The notes beneath the pieces were generated by a model. It saw only the letters and a list, made by a program, of their open reading frames with translations. It was not told where the DNA came from and did not search any database. Shown one piece after another: positions 54,338 through 64,000 of a stretch of 64,000 bases of DNA; the stretch's first letter is position 1; each line of letters opens with the position of its first letter. This DNA comes from Pseudomonas sp. H3(2019) (GTDB lineage Bacteria > Pseudomonadota > Gammaproteobacteria > Pseudomonadales > Pseudomonadaceae), in NCBI RefSeq assembly GCF_007713465.1, contig NZ_VMSG01000006.1, positions 1-64,000 of the forward strand, given 5' to 3'. The position numbers and the translations under genes were made by a program.

Positions 54338-56920
54338 TCAATGACGGGCAGCGATCAGCGCTTCACCAACGGCTTTCCAGTCCGATGTCGAGCTGTTGGC
54401 TGTCAGGCTGGTGGCTTTAAGCAGGAGTCTTGCTGATAGTCCTGTGCCCTCGCAGCAGGCTTGGCAGCGTATGACCCAATCCACTTCTTCCATTGTCCTG
54501 GCATGCTTTTTCTCTAATTGCGCTGTCAGGCAACTCACTTCTTCGATGGTCCAGTTCAGGAGGTTGGCCAGCAGGCCGTTGGCTTCTTCCACTGGTTGTT
54601 GCGTCGTATTGGCGAGACGCAAGTAATGCAAAAGGTTTTCTTCTGACTGTGCCTGATGGCGGGCGCAATGACTGAAGCGCTCGAGCAAATACAACGTCTG
54701 GGGCGTCAGAGCTCCTGAGCTGTTCGAGGCTAGGCACTTCGGATTGCGCATCAACACCTGTAGCGTGCGGCTACTCAGATGCAGTCCCTGGCAAGCTTTG
54801 GCAGCAAGCAGCATCTTCGCCAATGACGGAGGTATTTCACCTGGGGTGAGGTTCCTGATGTCCGCGTAAACCGCTGTTACGGAGGTACCGGCCAATTTCA
54901 TCACGCTGGGGACGTATTCTGCGGATAAGTCGGCGATGTCGTGCAGCAGGATTTCTACCTGACGCGTTTTCTGGTCATCTGTGGGATTGTCGTCGGCTTG
55001 TAGTGCCCTCAGCCGTTTCTGCAAGTCCTGGATCCGCGGTAAGTCGTTCTTTGCTGTATCGAACAGACGACGCAACTGCTCCACATCCCGGTTGCTGTGC
55101 TTGAACCAGTCAACTGCCCAATCCATGGCCATCAGCACATCGAGAATGTCGCTTTCCGTGGCCTCCGGATTTCTTATCGTGCCTGTCACCAACAGCTTGC
55201 AAAACGTGTCCCCTCCCAGTAGTCGCGCCAGTTCCGTGCATTCGACGGGCGACAGACCAAGCATCCGGGCGATGCGTGCCTGGCGGTAGAGTGAAGAGAC
55301 TGTGGGTAAATCATGCTTGAGCGAAGAAAGGTGCTCCTTGGTCTGTTTCGCGAGCAGTAACAACGAGTCCTGCGTGACGGGCAACCCTAGTCCGGCACTG
55401 AGGTAGCTCAGGGTCGGTTGCGAATCCACGGCCTCGATATCAAGGTCCTGCCCCTGCTTTTGCAGCAGAGGACTCGCGAGCAACTGGGTGCGGTGGAACA
55501 CTTGATCGAACAACGGGACACGATCACCGCAAGCGGAAGTCGGAATGTTGTGAAGTAGTGAGGCAAACTCTTCGGCTGGGATGCCATAGCGCTTGTTCAG
55601 GTATCGATAGACCCCCAAGGTACGCAAGGTGTTAGTGTTGAGTTCCAGTGTTCTGGTGTCTTCTGATTGCCCTGTGTTGACAATCAGTATGTCCAGCTCG
55701 ACGAGGGGAATACCGGTCCAGCGGTGCAGTCGGAGCATCCGATGCAGGCGGGCGGAACGTTTTTCTGACCCCCCGCTGATGACCCGCTGCGTATCGTTGG
55801 CTGCGTTTTTCTGGGGGGCGACAATATTCAGATCATCTCCCGTCTCCAGCCCGTTGATGTAACCAGCCCCATAACGGAGCTGAGGGAACGGTGGACTGTT
55901 GGTTGAGGTTCGTGGGCTGTATTTACCCTGCGATAACACCTGCTCAACCTGCTCTGTCGCCAGCCCGGTGCGTTCCTTGAAGAACTCAAGTTCATGCAAT
56001 CGGTTGATGCTTTTAGTGCCGTAGGCCTTCTCCAATGCCTTGAGGTCGGCATCTGTGACAGGCGACACAATCAGTATCCTCTGCTGCTCCGGACTCAGGC
56101 CAGACAGCAGTTTCTGTGCCTCAACAGGGGCGTTCGAAACGTGCCCGTAACCCGTACCGCCCTGCGAGAACGGCAGCTTCAGGCTGACCCGATAATTCAA
56201 TTCCCCCAGTGCCGGTTTGTCCGCTCCCAGCCCAAGCAAGCATTGTTGGTGATGGAGGTCGTAGGGCAGCGAGAACGGGTAGTGTTCGCTGGCCAGCATC
56301 TCGTGAACGGTCTTCGTGGCATTGGTTTTTGTCAGGTGTTGTTGGATATGACTGTTCAAGGTGTCATTGACGATGCTCAGCATGGGCCGCGCAGCGAAGG
56401 CACTTTGTTGGTCCAGCATCAGTGCCTTGAGGTCCGGGCGTCGTTTCTCCAGGGTGATTTTGTCCGCTTCTGAGGACGACTTCTCGAGTTGTCCGGCAAA
56501 CAGATACAGCGCCCGCAGATAAGCCACGGGCGAGTCGATCGCAGCGATATCGCCGTCTTTGCAAAACTGCTCCCAATTTTCGTTGAACAGCGCTTGATAG
56601 GTGGCGGGCTCCGTCGTGGAGTCGGAACCAGGGCTGCGCCGGACACGCCGTTTGGCATCGCCGGAAGACACCTGATGCTCCTGATAGAGACGGCTGATCT
56701 GTCGGGCGTAGCTCACCGCATTGTCATAAGCCTGCTGCGCATCGGCATCGCTGTGTCGGGCGAGCTCACGGGTGAATTGCTCTTTGGTCATGCGCACGAT
56801 GTCGAACACTGACTCCAGCCCCATGCGCTGCATGGCTGTCTTAAAGTCGGCGTGTATACCGTCCTGGCTGCCTGGGGAGTCAACCAACCTGTGTAACAGC
56901 AAGTCGTTGCTTACGTCCAT
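54338..56920 (-). CDS. tcaA: Tc toxin A component, TcaA-like N-terminal part (VRP1 domain)
   Basis: The 860-residue protein is the first half of a split TcA and matches the VRP1/Salmonella virulence plasmid A-protein family (YLRALYLFAGQLEKS, RRPDLKALMLD, LSIVNDTLNSHI; later LLRLHRWTGIPLVELD). With TcaB it should form the pentameric pore-forming subunit. A basic stretch, KRRVRRS (~90-96), follows an early helical region. It is the first gene of the operon; the promoter should lie in 56921-57140. Confidence 0.94.
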   Translation of the reverse strand: MDVSNDLLLHRLVDSPGSQDGIHADFKTAMQRMGLESVFDIVRMTKEQFTRELARHSDADAQQAYDNAVSYARQISRLYQEHQVSSGDAKRRVRRSPGSDSTTEPATYQALFNENWEQFCKDGDIAAIDSPVAYLRALYLFAGQLEKSSSEADKITLEKRRPDLKALMLDQQSAFAARPMLSIVNDTLNSHIQQHLTKTNATKTVHEMLASEHYPFSLPYDLHHQQCLLGLGADKPALGELNYRVSLKLPFSQGGTGYGHVSNAPVEAQKLLSGLSPEQQRILIVSPVTDADLKALEKAYGTKSINRLHELEFFKERTGLATEQVEQVLSQGKYSPRTSTNSPPFPQLRYGAGYINGLETGDDLNIVAPQKNAANDTQRVISGGSEKRSARLHRMLRLHRWTGIPLVELDILIVNTGQSEDTRTLELNTNTLRTLGVYRYLNKRYGIPAEEFASLLHNIPTSACGDRVPLFDQVFHRTQLLASPLLQKQGQDLDIEAVDSQPTLSYLSAGLGLPVTQDSLLLLAKQTKEHLSSLKHDLPTVSSLYRQARIARMLGLSPVECTELARLLGGDTFCKLLVTGTIRNPEATESDILDVLMAMDWAVDWFKHSNRDVEQLRRLFDTAKNDLPRIQDLQKRLRALQADDNPTDDQKTRQVEILLHDIADLSAEYVPSVMKLAGTSVTAVYADIRNLTPGEIPPSLAKMLLAAKACQGLHLSSRTLQVLMRNPKCLASNSSGALTPQTLYLLERFSHCARHQAQSEENLLHYLRLANTTQQPVEEANGLLANLLNWTIEEVSCLTAQLEKKHARTMEEVDWVIRCQACCEGTGLSARLLLKATSLTANSSTSDWKAVGEALIAARH

Positions 56921-57023
56921 GTGTTGTCAATCTCCTGTTGGAACGGAATGTTCTTGGGCAGAAGAAAACGTACAGGAGTGGGTAAGGAATGGCGGTAGGT
57001 TGGTTGGGAATTGGATTGTATGA

Positions 57024-57049
57024 AAAAGCAATCCGCTGTTCGGATTTTT
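57024..57049 (-). terminator. terminator downstream of the chemoreceptor gene
   Basis: A six-base AATCCG/CGGATT stem with five-base loop is flanked by A-tracts and T-tracts on both sides, so it can act in either direction. It lies ~95 bp after the chemoreceptor stop and ~100 bp before tcaA on the minus strand, separating the two transcripts. Confidence 0.65.
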
Positions 57050-57144
57050 CGTCGGGAGGGCGCCGGTATTCAGCCCCATACCAGTTGCTGGAAAGGGGCT
57101 GAGCAGGAGAGCGCTACAGGTCGCAAGGACTGCTGGTTAGCAGG

Positions 57145-59064
57145 TCAGACCCTGAAGTGACTCACCATCATCTGCAACTGGTTACCCAACCGTGCCAGCT
57201 CAACGCTGGACGCGGCGGTTTCATCGCTGGCGGCGGCAGTTTGTTCGGAGACGTCGCGCACGTTGATGATGCTGCGGCTGATCTCTTCGGCCACGGCGCT
57301 TTGCTGCTCGGCAGCGGCGGCGATCTGCTGGTTCATCGACTGAATGTTCGACACCGTGCGGGTGATGTTTTCCAGTGACACACCGGCCTTGCGGGTCAGC
57401 TCGACGCTGCTGTCGGTCAGGCTGCGGCTGTTGTTCATCACCGCGGCCACTTGCTGAGTGCCGTTCTGCAGGCCGGCGACCAGACCTTCGATTTCTTCGG
57501 TGGATTTCTGCGTGCGTTGGGCCAGGCCACGCACTTCGTCAGCGACCACGGCGAAACCGCGGCCGGCTTCACCGGCGCGTGCCGCTTCAATGGCGGCGTT
57601 GAGCGCCAGCAGGTTGGTCTGTTCGGCGACGGCCTTGATCACGTCCATGACGCTGCCGATCTTGTCGCTTTCCTTTTGCAGCACCGTCATGGCTTCGGTG
57701 GAACGCACCACTTCGCTGGCCAGGCGTTCGATCTGAGCGATCGCTTCGTTGACCACCTTATCGCCTTCGCGGGCTTCACCGTCAGCCGCTGCTGCCGCTT
57801 GCGACGCTTCTTCGGCGTTGCGCGCGACTTCCTGCACGGTGGCTGTCATTTCGTGCATGGCGGTGGCGACCTGATCGGTTTCGATCTTCTGGCTGTTGAC
57901 CCCGGCACTGGTTTGTTCGGTCACGGCCGACAGCTCTTCGGCAGCGCTGGCGATCTGAGTGACGCCATCGCGGATGCCGCTGATCAAGTCGCGCAGGGTG
58001 ACGCCCATCCGTGCGATGCCTTGCTGCAACACACCAAGTTCGTCACGACGGGTGACGTGGACATCATGGGTCAGGTCGCCGCCGGCGATGCGCTCGACCA
58101 CCGCCAGGGTTTCGCGCAGTGGGCGGGTGATTTGTCGGGTGATGATCACGGCCGCGAGAACGCCGACCAGCAATGCCAGCAACGTACTGATCAGTTGCAG
58201 GGTACGTGCCTGAGTGCTTTCGGCGTCACGGCGATCCAGCTGGATCTGATACAGCGCGTCACTGCGCGTAACGATGTCATTGCCCTGGACGGTCATTTCC
58301 TGGCGAGCCACAACAGCGTCGTTGTTGGCCGCTTTGTAGGCCTGCAATGCGTTGCGGTAATTGAGCAAGGCGCTTTGCAATTGGCGCAACGCATCTTGCT
58401 GGCTGTCGGCGAAATGCGTGTTGAGTGTTTTCAGGTTGGCGATGGCCGTGTCCATTTGGGCGACGGCTTTTTGCTCGGTGGCCGGATTGCTGTCAGCGAT
58501 GTAACCGCGAACCTCGTAGCGGGCGAGCTGAAACTGTTCCTTGGCTTCGGTGATGGCCTGGAATTGTTCGAAGCGTTGGTCGCTCAACGGCATCTGGCGC
58601 ACGCGGGTGTCGATGTCATTGATCAGCGTGTTGGCGCTTTCGGCATTCTCCCCCATGGTCTGACGCACGCTGCTCACGGTCCGATAGGCGCTGCGCATTT
58701 TGTTCAGCGACTGCTGGTAGGCATCGATGACTGCGCCCTGCTCTTTGAGCAGTTTGAGGTTTTCCGGGCTCTTGAGGCTCGACAGCAGTTTTTGCTGCTG
58801 GGCCTTGAAGCCGTCGAGGGCGGTTTGCACGGTCTGCGCCACGGTTTCGTCGCCGTCGGCCAGCATGTACTGCAAACGGGTAACCCGCAGTTTGGTCAGA
58901 CCCGCATTGAGCTGAGTGATATCGCTCATCCAGTTGCTGCGGTCGATCAGCCCACCCAAGCTGGTCCAGCCGGTCAAGGCGAGAATGCACGTAAGGGCCA
59001 GCACCAGGCCGAAGCCCAGGCTCAGCTTCAGGTTGACGCTGATGTTGGCGAACCAGCTATTCAT
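57145..59064 (-). CDS. mcpS: methyl-accepting chemotaxis protein, McpS-like with HBM sensor
   Basis: The 639-residue receptor has a membrane segment at ~12-33, a long all-helical periplasmic HBM-type sensor (~35-285), a second membrane segment (~287-310), HAMP, and an MCP signalling domain with the conserved tip [26 protein letters not shown]. Length, N-terminus and R60/R63 in LRVTRLQYM agree with P. putida McpS, which senses TCA-cycle acids; the ligand is inferred from this. ATG 59064 is preceded by GGAGG at eight bases. Confidence 0.9.
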   Translation of the reverse strand: MNSWFANISVNLKLSLGFGLVLALTCILALTGWTSLGGLIDRSNWMSDITQLNAGLTKLRVTRLQYMLADGDETVAQTVQTALDGFKAQQQKLLSSLKSPENLKLLKEQGAVIDAYQQSLNKMRSAYRTVSSVRQTMGENAESANTLINDIDTRVRQMPLSDQRFEQFQAITEAKEQFQLARYEVRGYIADSNPATEQKAVAQMDTAIANLKTLNTHFADSQQDALRQLQSALLNYRNALQAYKAANNDAVVARQEMTVQGNDIVTRSDALYQIQLDRRDAESTQARTLQLISTLLALLVGVLAAVIITRQITRPLRETLAVVERIAGGDLTHDVHVTRRDELGVLQQGIARMGVTLRDLISGIRDGVTQIASAAEELSAVTEQTSAGVNSQKIETDQVATAMHEMTATVQEVARNAEEASQAAAAADGEAREGDKVVNEAIAQIERLASEVVRSTEAMTVLQKESDKIGSVMDVIKAVAEQTNLLALNAAIEAARAGEAGRGFAVVADEVRGLAQRTQKSTEEIEGLVAGLQNGTQQVAAVMNNSRSLTDSSVELTRKAGVSLENITRTVSNIQSMNQQIAAAAEQQSAVAEEISRSIINVRDVSEQTAAASDETAASSVELARLGNQLQMMVSHFRV

Positions 59065-59289
59065 CAAAAAATCCTCCAGGAACGTTGCGCTTCTTATCGT
59101 CAGTTGGCTGGAAGATTATTGTTTTTGGAGGCCAGCAGAATGTATTCGTAGAGGGTGTATCGGCGGCAGGCTCGATAGCTGAACCGTTCTTTGTAACAAG
59201 AAAATACGGAGGCATGCCCGTCGGTTGAGCATTTTTTCACATTCATTTCACTGGGTACTTACGCATCGACTTTTAATGTTGCCCGTACA

Positions 59290-59997
59290 ATGGGGTATTC
59301 GTGTGTCCGAGGCGGTGTGAAGGTGGAGTCAAGATGGGGTCTTGCGGGTATCAAGCGTTCACTGAACTGGGGTGGGCTCACTCGCGCTAAATACATTGCC
59401 CTTGCACTACTGGCATCACTCTTTGTTATCGCGTTGGCATTCTGGCTGCTGCGTCCAGTCGGACCGGCGGACCTGGCCCATGGCAACATTGCGGGGGACA
59501 AGTCCCTGATGGCCAGTTGGGCCAAGGGCGATACGATTGTGCTGATCCGTCATGTTGAGCGATGCGACCACTCCACTGCCCCTTGCCTGGACAGTGCCGA
59601 TGGCATTACCGAACGTGCGCGTGCGGTCGCTGCCGGGATTGGTTCGCAATTCGCACGCTTGGGCCTGATTAACGCCGACATCTACAACAGTCCGTTGACG
59701 CGGACCGTGCAAACGTCGCGCTACATGTTCAATACGCTCGGCAGTGCCCAGGATTGGCTCTTCAACTGCAAAGGCACGATGCTGCGTGACGTGCTGGCGC
59801 ACAAGGTTGCCGGCCGTAACCTGGTGCTGGTCACCCACAGCGAGTGCATGGCGGATCTGGAGAAAGAACTGAAGTTGCCAGCATCGACCCCTGGGTATGG
59901 CGCCTCACTGTTTTTTACGCTGGATACCGCGCAAACCCAGCCGAAACTACTGGGGCTGATCGAAGCCTCTGACTGGCAATCAGTCGATATCAAGTAA
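59290..59997 (+). CDS. membrane-anchored histidine phosphatase family protein
   Basis: A protein of up to 235 residues with one N-terminal membrane segment (~36-54 in this frame) and a histidine phosphatase domain facing the periplasm: VLIRHVERCDHS with H88, and a second LVLVTHSECMADL. The first motif has Val where most members have Gly. The true start may be a GTG at 59317 or 59323, since a GAGGCGG stretch precedes these. Resembles Ais/PmrG-type envelope phosphatases; substrate unknown. Confidence 0.82.
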   Translation: MGYSCVRGGVKVESRWGLAGIKRSLNWGGLTRAKYIALALLASLFVIALAFWLLRPVGPADLAHGNIAGDKSLMASWAKGDTIVLIRHVERCDHSTAPCLDSADGITERARAVAAGIGSQFARLGLINADIYNSPLTRTVQTSRYMFNTLGSAQDWLFNCKGTMLRDVLAHKVAGRNLVLVTHSECMADLEKELKLPASTPGYGASLFFTLDTAQTQPKLLGLIEASDWQSVDIK

Positions 59998-60068
59998 GCC
60001 ACCCCAAACACAACCAGTCACAGGTATTGGGCTGAGACTCAACGTCGCCACTTTCCCCGGACAATAAA

Positions 60069-60100
60069 AAACGGCACCTGTATCCGGTGCCGTTGTTTTT
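60069..60100. terminator. bidirectional terminator
   Basis: ACGGCACC/GGTGCCGT stem with a seven-base loop, A-run before and T-run after, between the convergent phosphatase and glycosyltransferase genes. Confidence 0.88.
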
Positions 60101-60110
60101 GTTGGCCGTC

Positions 60111-61565
60111 TTAGAGCGTGACGAAGTAGTACACCTGACGCCCCACCAGTATTTGCTTCACTATTTTCAACGGTGCAGTGGGTTCTTTATCGCCGGCAAG
60201 CAGCGCCACATTGTTTGGGGAGGCGGCGAGAAACGCCGTCAGCTCGGCGTCGGTTTCCAGGTCCTTGAGCAGGCTATGGGTGTAGAACACGGTCGCCCCG
60301 GCAGTCCGTTCGTTCGCCTTGAACAGCGCAACTTCCTGACCGTTGGCCTGCATTGCCTGGATTTGATCGGTCAATGGCAGGAACGACTCTTTGCGGTCAG
60401 CACGTGGGAACGCCCATTGGGCCGCGGACAGATAAGCGACGACGAACAGACTGATGATGCCGATCGCAATACCACGACGGTTGCGGGCGATTTTACCGAC
60501 CAGGGTCGACGCTTCGGTGTGGTGGCGCAGGCGCTCGAACAGCACGGCGGCATATTCCGCTGCGATTACGGCGGCGGCTGGTGTCAGTGACATCAGGTAT
60601 ACCGTGCGCTTGCTCGACGCCAGGGTCAGCATCAAGAACTGTGCAAGCAGCCACAGCGTAAAGAACAACAGATAGCGATTGTTCGCCAGGCTCTTACGGA
60701 AATGCCACAGCCCCAGATACACCAGGATGTTCCACGGCAGGAAGGCTTCCGGCAGTTTGGTCAGATAGTAATAGAACGGCTCGTAGTGACCAGCTTGAAC
60801 GAACGAGCCGTTGAAGCGCCCGACGCTGTTGGTCAGGAGCACTTCGGCCAGTGCCTGCGAGCCACCGCGCTGATAGAGCATGAAGAGCCAGATCACCAAG
60901 GGGATCAGCCCGAGCAGGGTTGCCAGTGCCGGGCCTATCCAGCGCGCAAGGCTGAAGCGTTTGTCGATCAGGCTCTCGCTCAGCAGATAGAAGAAGATCA
61001 CCACGCCCGGCATCGCCAGTCCGAGCACGCCTTTGCTCAACGTGGCGATGGCGATGCCGACAGCGAAAAGCAGCCAGCTGCCCAGGGCTCCACGCTGTTC
61101 GGCGTGTTGGCGATGGGCCTGATAGAACGAAAGCAGCGCCAGGGTTACGCCGAGGCTCAGCAGCGCGTCTTCACCGACTCCGCGAACGTTGCCCCAGTAA
61201 CTGGCCATGGTTGCCAGCATGATCCCGGCGACCAGGGCGATGGTCGTTGGGCGACCGAACCGACGCAGCATGGTGTACAGCAGCATCACACTGAACAAAC
61301 CAGCGAAGGCCGACGCCAGCCGCACGGCCCATGGCGTGCCACCAAATGCACGAATCGCCCCTGCATCGAGCCACAGACTCAGCGGCGGTTTCTCCAGAAA
61401 GGGCTGGCCAAACAGGCGCGGCGTCACCCAATCGTTATCCAGGTGCATTTCCATGGCGATCCCGGCAACCCGGGCTTCGGTGGAACCTTGCAGCTGGTGA
61501 TTGCCGAGGGCGAAGAAGAACAGCAGGCAGGTGAGTAGAAACAGGAGTGGGGCAGGGCGTGACAT
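60111..61565 (-). CDS. glycosyltransferase family 39 (ArnT/PMT-like) membrane protein
   Basis: The 484-residue protein from MSRPAPLLF (61565; an ATG at 61571 is equally possible, and 61658 is less likely) has ~11 hydrophobic segments and the GT39-type first loop GSTEARVAGIAMEMHLDNDWVTPRLFGQPFLEKPPLSLWL. Such enzymes use polyprenyl-phosphate sugars to decorate lipid A or proteins. It is not in an arn operon, so aminoarabinose transfer should not be assumed. It lies convergent to an envelope phosphatase gene. Confidence 0.88.
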   Translation of the reverse strand: MSRPAPLLFLLTCLLFFFALGNHQLQGSTEARVAGIAMEMHLDNDWVTPRLFGQPFLEKPPLSLWLDAGAIRAFGGTPWAVRLASAFAGLFSVMLLYTMLRRFGRPTTIALVAGIMLATMASYWGNVRGVGEDALLSLGVTLALLSFYQAHRQHAEQRGALGSWLLFAVGIAIATLSKGVLGLAMPGVVIFFYLLSESLIDKRFSLARWIGPALATLLGLIPLVIWLFMLYQRGGSQALAEVLLTNSVGRFNGSFVQAGHYEPFYYYLTKLPEAFLPWNILVYLGLWHFRKSLANNRYLLFFTLWLLAQFLMLTLASSKRTVYLMSLTPAAAVIAAEYAAVLFERLRHHTEASTLVGKIARNRRGIAIGIISLFVVAYLSAAQWAFPRADRKESFLPLTDQIQAMQANGQEVALFKANERTAGATVFYTHSLLKDLETDAELTAFLAASPNNVALLAGDKEPTAPLKIVKQILVGRQVYYFVTL

Positions 61566-61732
61566 AGGCATCAGGCTACCGAAGGATGAGGGCCGAGAGT
61601 AAAACAGGACTCGAAAGTATACGAGGCCACTTCTTAACAAATTGTGAATTGGAAACATTATTGGTAAGGGCGACCGGTTTATAGCTCAGTAGAACCGGGT
61701 CGGTCACCCTTTGCATTTATTGAGGTGCATGC

Positions 61733-63142
61733 CTACGGTAGATGATCAGCGGCAAAGTCGGTTTCCGAACGGGCCTGTAGCTTGCCTTTGCGGCAGGCTC
61801 GTTGAAAGCGTTCGAAGTCGCGCTCGTTCTGGTCGGAATAGGCCTTGGCGTACTTGAACAGTGCATTGGCCATGTCCTCGCTCTTGCCAATGTATCCGCT
61901 GATTTGTGCAGCTTGACCGGAGGCTTTGGCATGGGCTCGAGCCAGGGCTTTACCGCAGATGTGGCCATACGCGGAAAACGTTTCGACATCGAAGGTTTCC
62001 AACTCCGCCGATATTTTCATGTCCCGTAGCTGGCGCACGTAGAAGTGCTGGCCGTTGGGGCTGGTGGTCCAACCGAGAAACAGATCGCTGGCCGACTGCA
62101 TCAGGCGCTGGCCTTCAACCACGCGCTGGCCGTCATGGCGTATCCGCGATTTGGCTTTGACGTAATCGGCAATCACCGACCGGCGTGCTTCCTTGAGCTG
62201 CAAAAACAGCGGTCGCTCCTGATCGTCGGTCAGCAGAGCAACCAGGCAGCGCGTCCCGACGCTGCCCACCCCAACGACTTTGAACGCCAGGTCCTGGACC
62301 TCGAAGCGCGCCAGCAAATCGCGACGATCGCCCATCAGCGTGGCTCGGTAATCGTGCATGAGGCTGTCGTACGGTAGTCGCCAATCGTCCACGCGCATCC
62401 AGTCATCATTGGCGTCCAGTAGCGTGGAGTCTTTGTGCAGATGGAAGATATATGGCAGATCATCACGGATCAGCAAGCGGCCGTGTTTATCGCGCTGGCA
62501 TATCTTGGGCAGCAGTTCCGCGTGGGTGCGATGCTCAGCTTTGTTAATGGCGTTTTTCACATGCTCCAGCGTGCTGGTGGAGGGTTCCTGTTTGAGCAAT
62601 TCGTTGTAACCGAGGGCGTCGTACCAGATTTCCAGGGCACTCTGTTCGGCGCATTCGGCCATGCTCTCCTGATAGGCTGAGACCACACGGCGACAGATGT
62701 CTTCCTCCACTGACGCAACGTGGCGCAGGTCGCGAATGGCGACCAGGAAGCTTGCCACCAGCCGTTTCAGGTCCCATTCCCATGGACCCGGGTGAGCTTC
62801 ATCGAAGTCGTTGACGCTGAATAGCAGGTTGCGTTCCGGCGTGCCAAAACCACCGAAGTTCATCAGGTGACAATCGCCACAAATGGTTGAATGCAGCCCC
62901 ATGTCCGGCGTCCCGGACAGGTCGTGGGCATGCAGCAGAGCGTTGCCACGATAGAAGGCGAACGGCGAAACCAGCATGCGTCCGTAGCGCAACTCGACCA
63001 GCGAACGGATTCGCCCTGCACTGGAGGCTTTGATCAAGGGCACTGGGTCGCGATCAGTCTTGCCGAGCAGCGCCTGAGCATTGCGCGAGCACTGCTTGCG
63101 CGCATCCTTGCCCTGCTTCAGACGGTCTTTGAGAGTGGTCAT
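61733..63142 (-). CDS. DUF2252 family protein
   Basis: A 469-residue member of DUF2252 with GDCHLMNFGGF at residues 89-99 and FSVNDFDEAHPGPWEWDLKRL shortly after, a pattern reminiscent of the H-G-D-x-x-x-x-N catalytic loop and D-x-D metal loop of aminoglycoside phosphotransferase-fold kinases. A kinase-like activity is therefore possible but unproven. No signal peptide is seen. It stands alone, divergent from the YeeE-type gene. Confidence 0.85.
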   Translation of the reverse strand: MTTLKDRLKQGKDARKQCSRNAQALLGKTDRDPVPLIKASSAGRIRSLVELRYGRMLVSPFAFYRGNALLHAHDLSGTPDMGLHSTICGDCHLMNFGGFGTPERNLLFSVNDFDEAHPGPWEWDLKRLVASFLVAIRDLRHVASVEEDICRRVVSAYQESMAECAEQSALEIWYDALGYNELLKQEPSTSTLEHVKNAINKAEHRTHAELLPKICQRDKHGRLLIRDDLPYIFHLHKDSTLLDANDDWMRVDDWRLPYDSLMHDYRATLMGDRRDLLARFEVQDLAFKVVGVGSVGTRCLVALLTDDQERPLFLQLKEARRSVIADYVKAKSRIRHDGQRVVEGQRLMQSASDLFLGWTTSPNGQHFYVRQLRDMKISAELETFDVETFSAYGHICGKALARAHAKASGQAAQISGYIGKSEDMANALFKYAKAYSDQNERDFERFQRACRKGKLQARSETDFAADHLP

Positions 63143-63374
63143 GAGGTCCCTTTCGAGGTGGGCTGAATGGCTGGCGCAGACAGAAAAGGCACCGCTGGGC
63201 GAAGTGTAGAACTCGCTTGAAAGCTAGCAGGAATCCCGCTGTTAGCCAGTCTTTGCGTTGGCTGACAACATTGAGCGGGTCGATACGATGGCGTAGTTGT
63301 CGCCTTGGCGAGCCCACTGAAAAGCCGACTAGTCTTTAATCCATCGATGGGCCTGCCGAGGTGTGAGGAGGCGT

Positions 63375-64000
63375 GTGCTTTCGTTGCTGATCGCGTTGTT
63401 GCTGGCATTCCTGATTGGCTGGGTTTCGCAGCGGATGGGCATGTGCCTGGTCAATGCCAGCGCTTTGCTGCTCAAGCGTCGGCCCACCTTGTTCGTGGCA
63501 CTGGTTTCCTGCGGGCTGTTCGGCCTGCTGCTGGCACCGATTTATCGCCATTTCGGCATCAGCCAGCCATTGTTCACGCCAGAAGTCGGGTATCCGTTGC
63601 TGATCGGTGGCGGACTGCTATTTGGCGTCGCCTCGGTGCTCAACGACGGTTGCAGTGTCGGCACCCTGACCAAACTCACCTGCGGCAATCTCAATAAAGC
63701 CTTTACGATTGTTGGCTGGGTGCTGGGGATTGTGCTCTGGTATCGGCTCAACATGTTGCCCGAGCACAGAACCCTGCTGATGCCCGAAATCTCCAGCAGC
63801 CACTATCTGCTCACCCTGGGTGTGGTGCTGATGGCGTTGCTGTTTCTGGCTTATGTTCACGGCGACAAACACCTGGTGTTCTCCAGCATGTTGCTAGGGG
63901 CGCTGACCAGCGCGCTGTACACCTTCGAACCGCAATGGACGCCCAGCGTGTTCTTCTACCACCTGTCACAGCTGTTCTGGATGCCCGAACAAACGACCAT
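63375..64000 (+). CDS. YeeE/YedE-family sulfur-compound transporter, N-terminal part (runs off window)
   Basis: From GTG 63375, with GAGGAG at 63366-63371, an open frame continues to the window end (208 complete codons). It shows repeated hydrophobic segments and the YeeE/YedE half-channel motif LNDGCSVGTLTKLTCGN, plus an earlier GMCLVNASALLL. Relatives import thiosulfate or other sulfur compounds; conserved cysteines are present. The C-terminal half is not in the window. Confidence 0.85.
   Translation, partial: MLSLLIALLLAFLIGWVSQRMGMCLVNASALLLKRRPTLFVALVSCGLFGLLLAPIYRHFGISQPLFTPEVGYPLLIGGGLLFGVASVLNDGCSVGTLTKLTCGNLNKAFTIVGWVLGIVLWYRLNMLPEHRTLLMPEISSSHYLLTLGVVLMALLFLAYVHGDKHLVFSSMLLGALTSALYTFEPQWTPSVFFYHLSQLFWMPEQTT

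Noticed and set aside
57451..59151. A 566-codon open frame antisense to the chemoreceptor gene
   Set aside because: It mirrors the codon structure of the McpS-like gene, has no domain and no ribosome site; a high-GC shadow frame.
61663..61725. Imperfect hairpin downstream of the DUF2252 gene as a terminator
   Set aside because: The arms around GGGCGACCGG and CGGTCACCC contain a mismatch and no T-run follows on the minus strand; too weak to annotate.

Overview
The window is a stretch of chromosome from a Pseudomonas, most likely of the P. fluorescens group. The evidence is the recC-recB-recD order, the YfiR-YfiN-YfiB operon with the cysteine spacing known from P. aeruginosa, mmsAB, antABC/antR, a kynureninase of 416 residues with its PLP lysine at 227, abundant REP-type palindromes, and high GC throughout apart from a few islands. 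The window opens inside the 3' end of a 5S rRNA, so an rRNA operon lies immediately upstream on the + strand. No tRNA and no CRISPR array was seen.

Layout. 1-100: 5S tail and terminator. 210-9432: recC-recB-recD, overlapping ATGA junctions, DNA repair. 9498-13901 (minus): an amino-acid-type ABC transporter (one-piece permease/ATPase plus a binding protein), a 2OG-Fe(II) oxygenase, and a sugar-phosphate isomerase-like gene broken by one in-frame TGA. 14254-16603: yfiR-yfiN-yfiB, the c-di-GMP envelope-stress module. 16604-20900: a more AT-rich insert with a histidine phosphatase, a small doubtful ORF, a secreted cyclase-family hydrolase with altered metal ligands and a hybrid sensor kinase. It is bounded by two copies of the last ~56 bp of the neighbouring LysR gene and carries three 23-bp repeats like those at IS21-type ends. 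20901-24420: LysR divergent from mmsA-mmsB (valine catabolism). 24534-25983: cupin, MerR regulator and quinone reductase with a textbook MerR-type promoter.

26204-37010 is a tryptophan-to-catechol supercluster. KynB and KynA open the ring and deformylate, KynU releases anthranilate, and AntABC converts it to catechol. Two APC permeases, the Lrp-type KynR and the AraC-type AntR complete it. Then come LysR/TauE-type exporter, a monooxygenase-fold protein, MdaB, another LysR, a D-aminoacylase and a glyoxalase-fold protein (37047-43045).

43141-56920 (minus) is a complete insecticidal-type Tc toxin operon, tcaA-tcaB-tcaC-tccC. The last three genes are ATGA-coupled or nearly so, and the RHS protein ends in an AT-richer, unrecognised ~280-residue cargo domain. 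The window closes with an McpS-like chemoreceptor, a membrane-anchored histidine phosphatase, a GT39-type glycosyltransferase, a DUF2252 protein and the start of a YeeE/YedE transporter that runs off the end.

The parts most likely to hold something new are the TccC cargo domain, the 4.3-kb insert beside yfiB, and the places where REP palindromes have become part of coding sequences.
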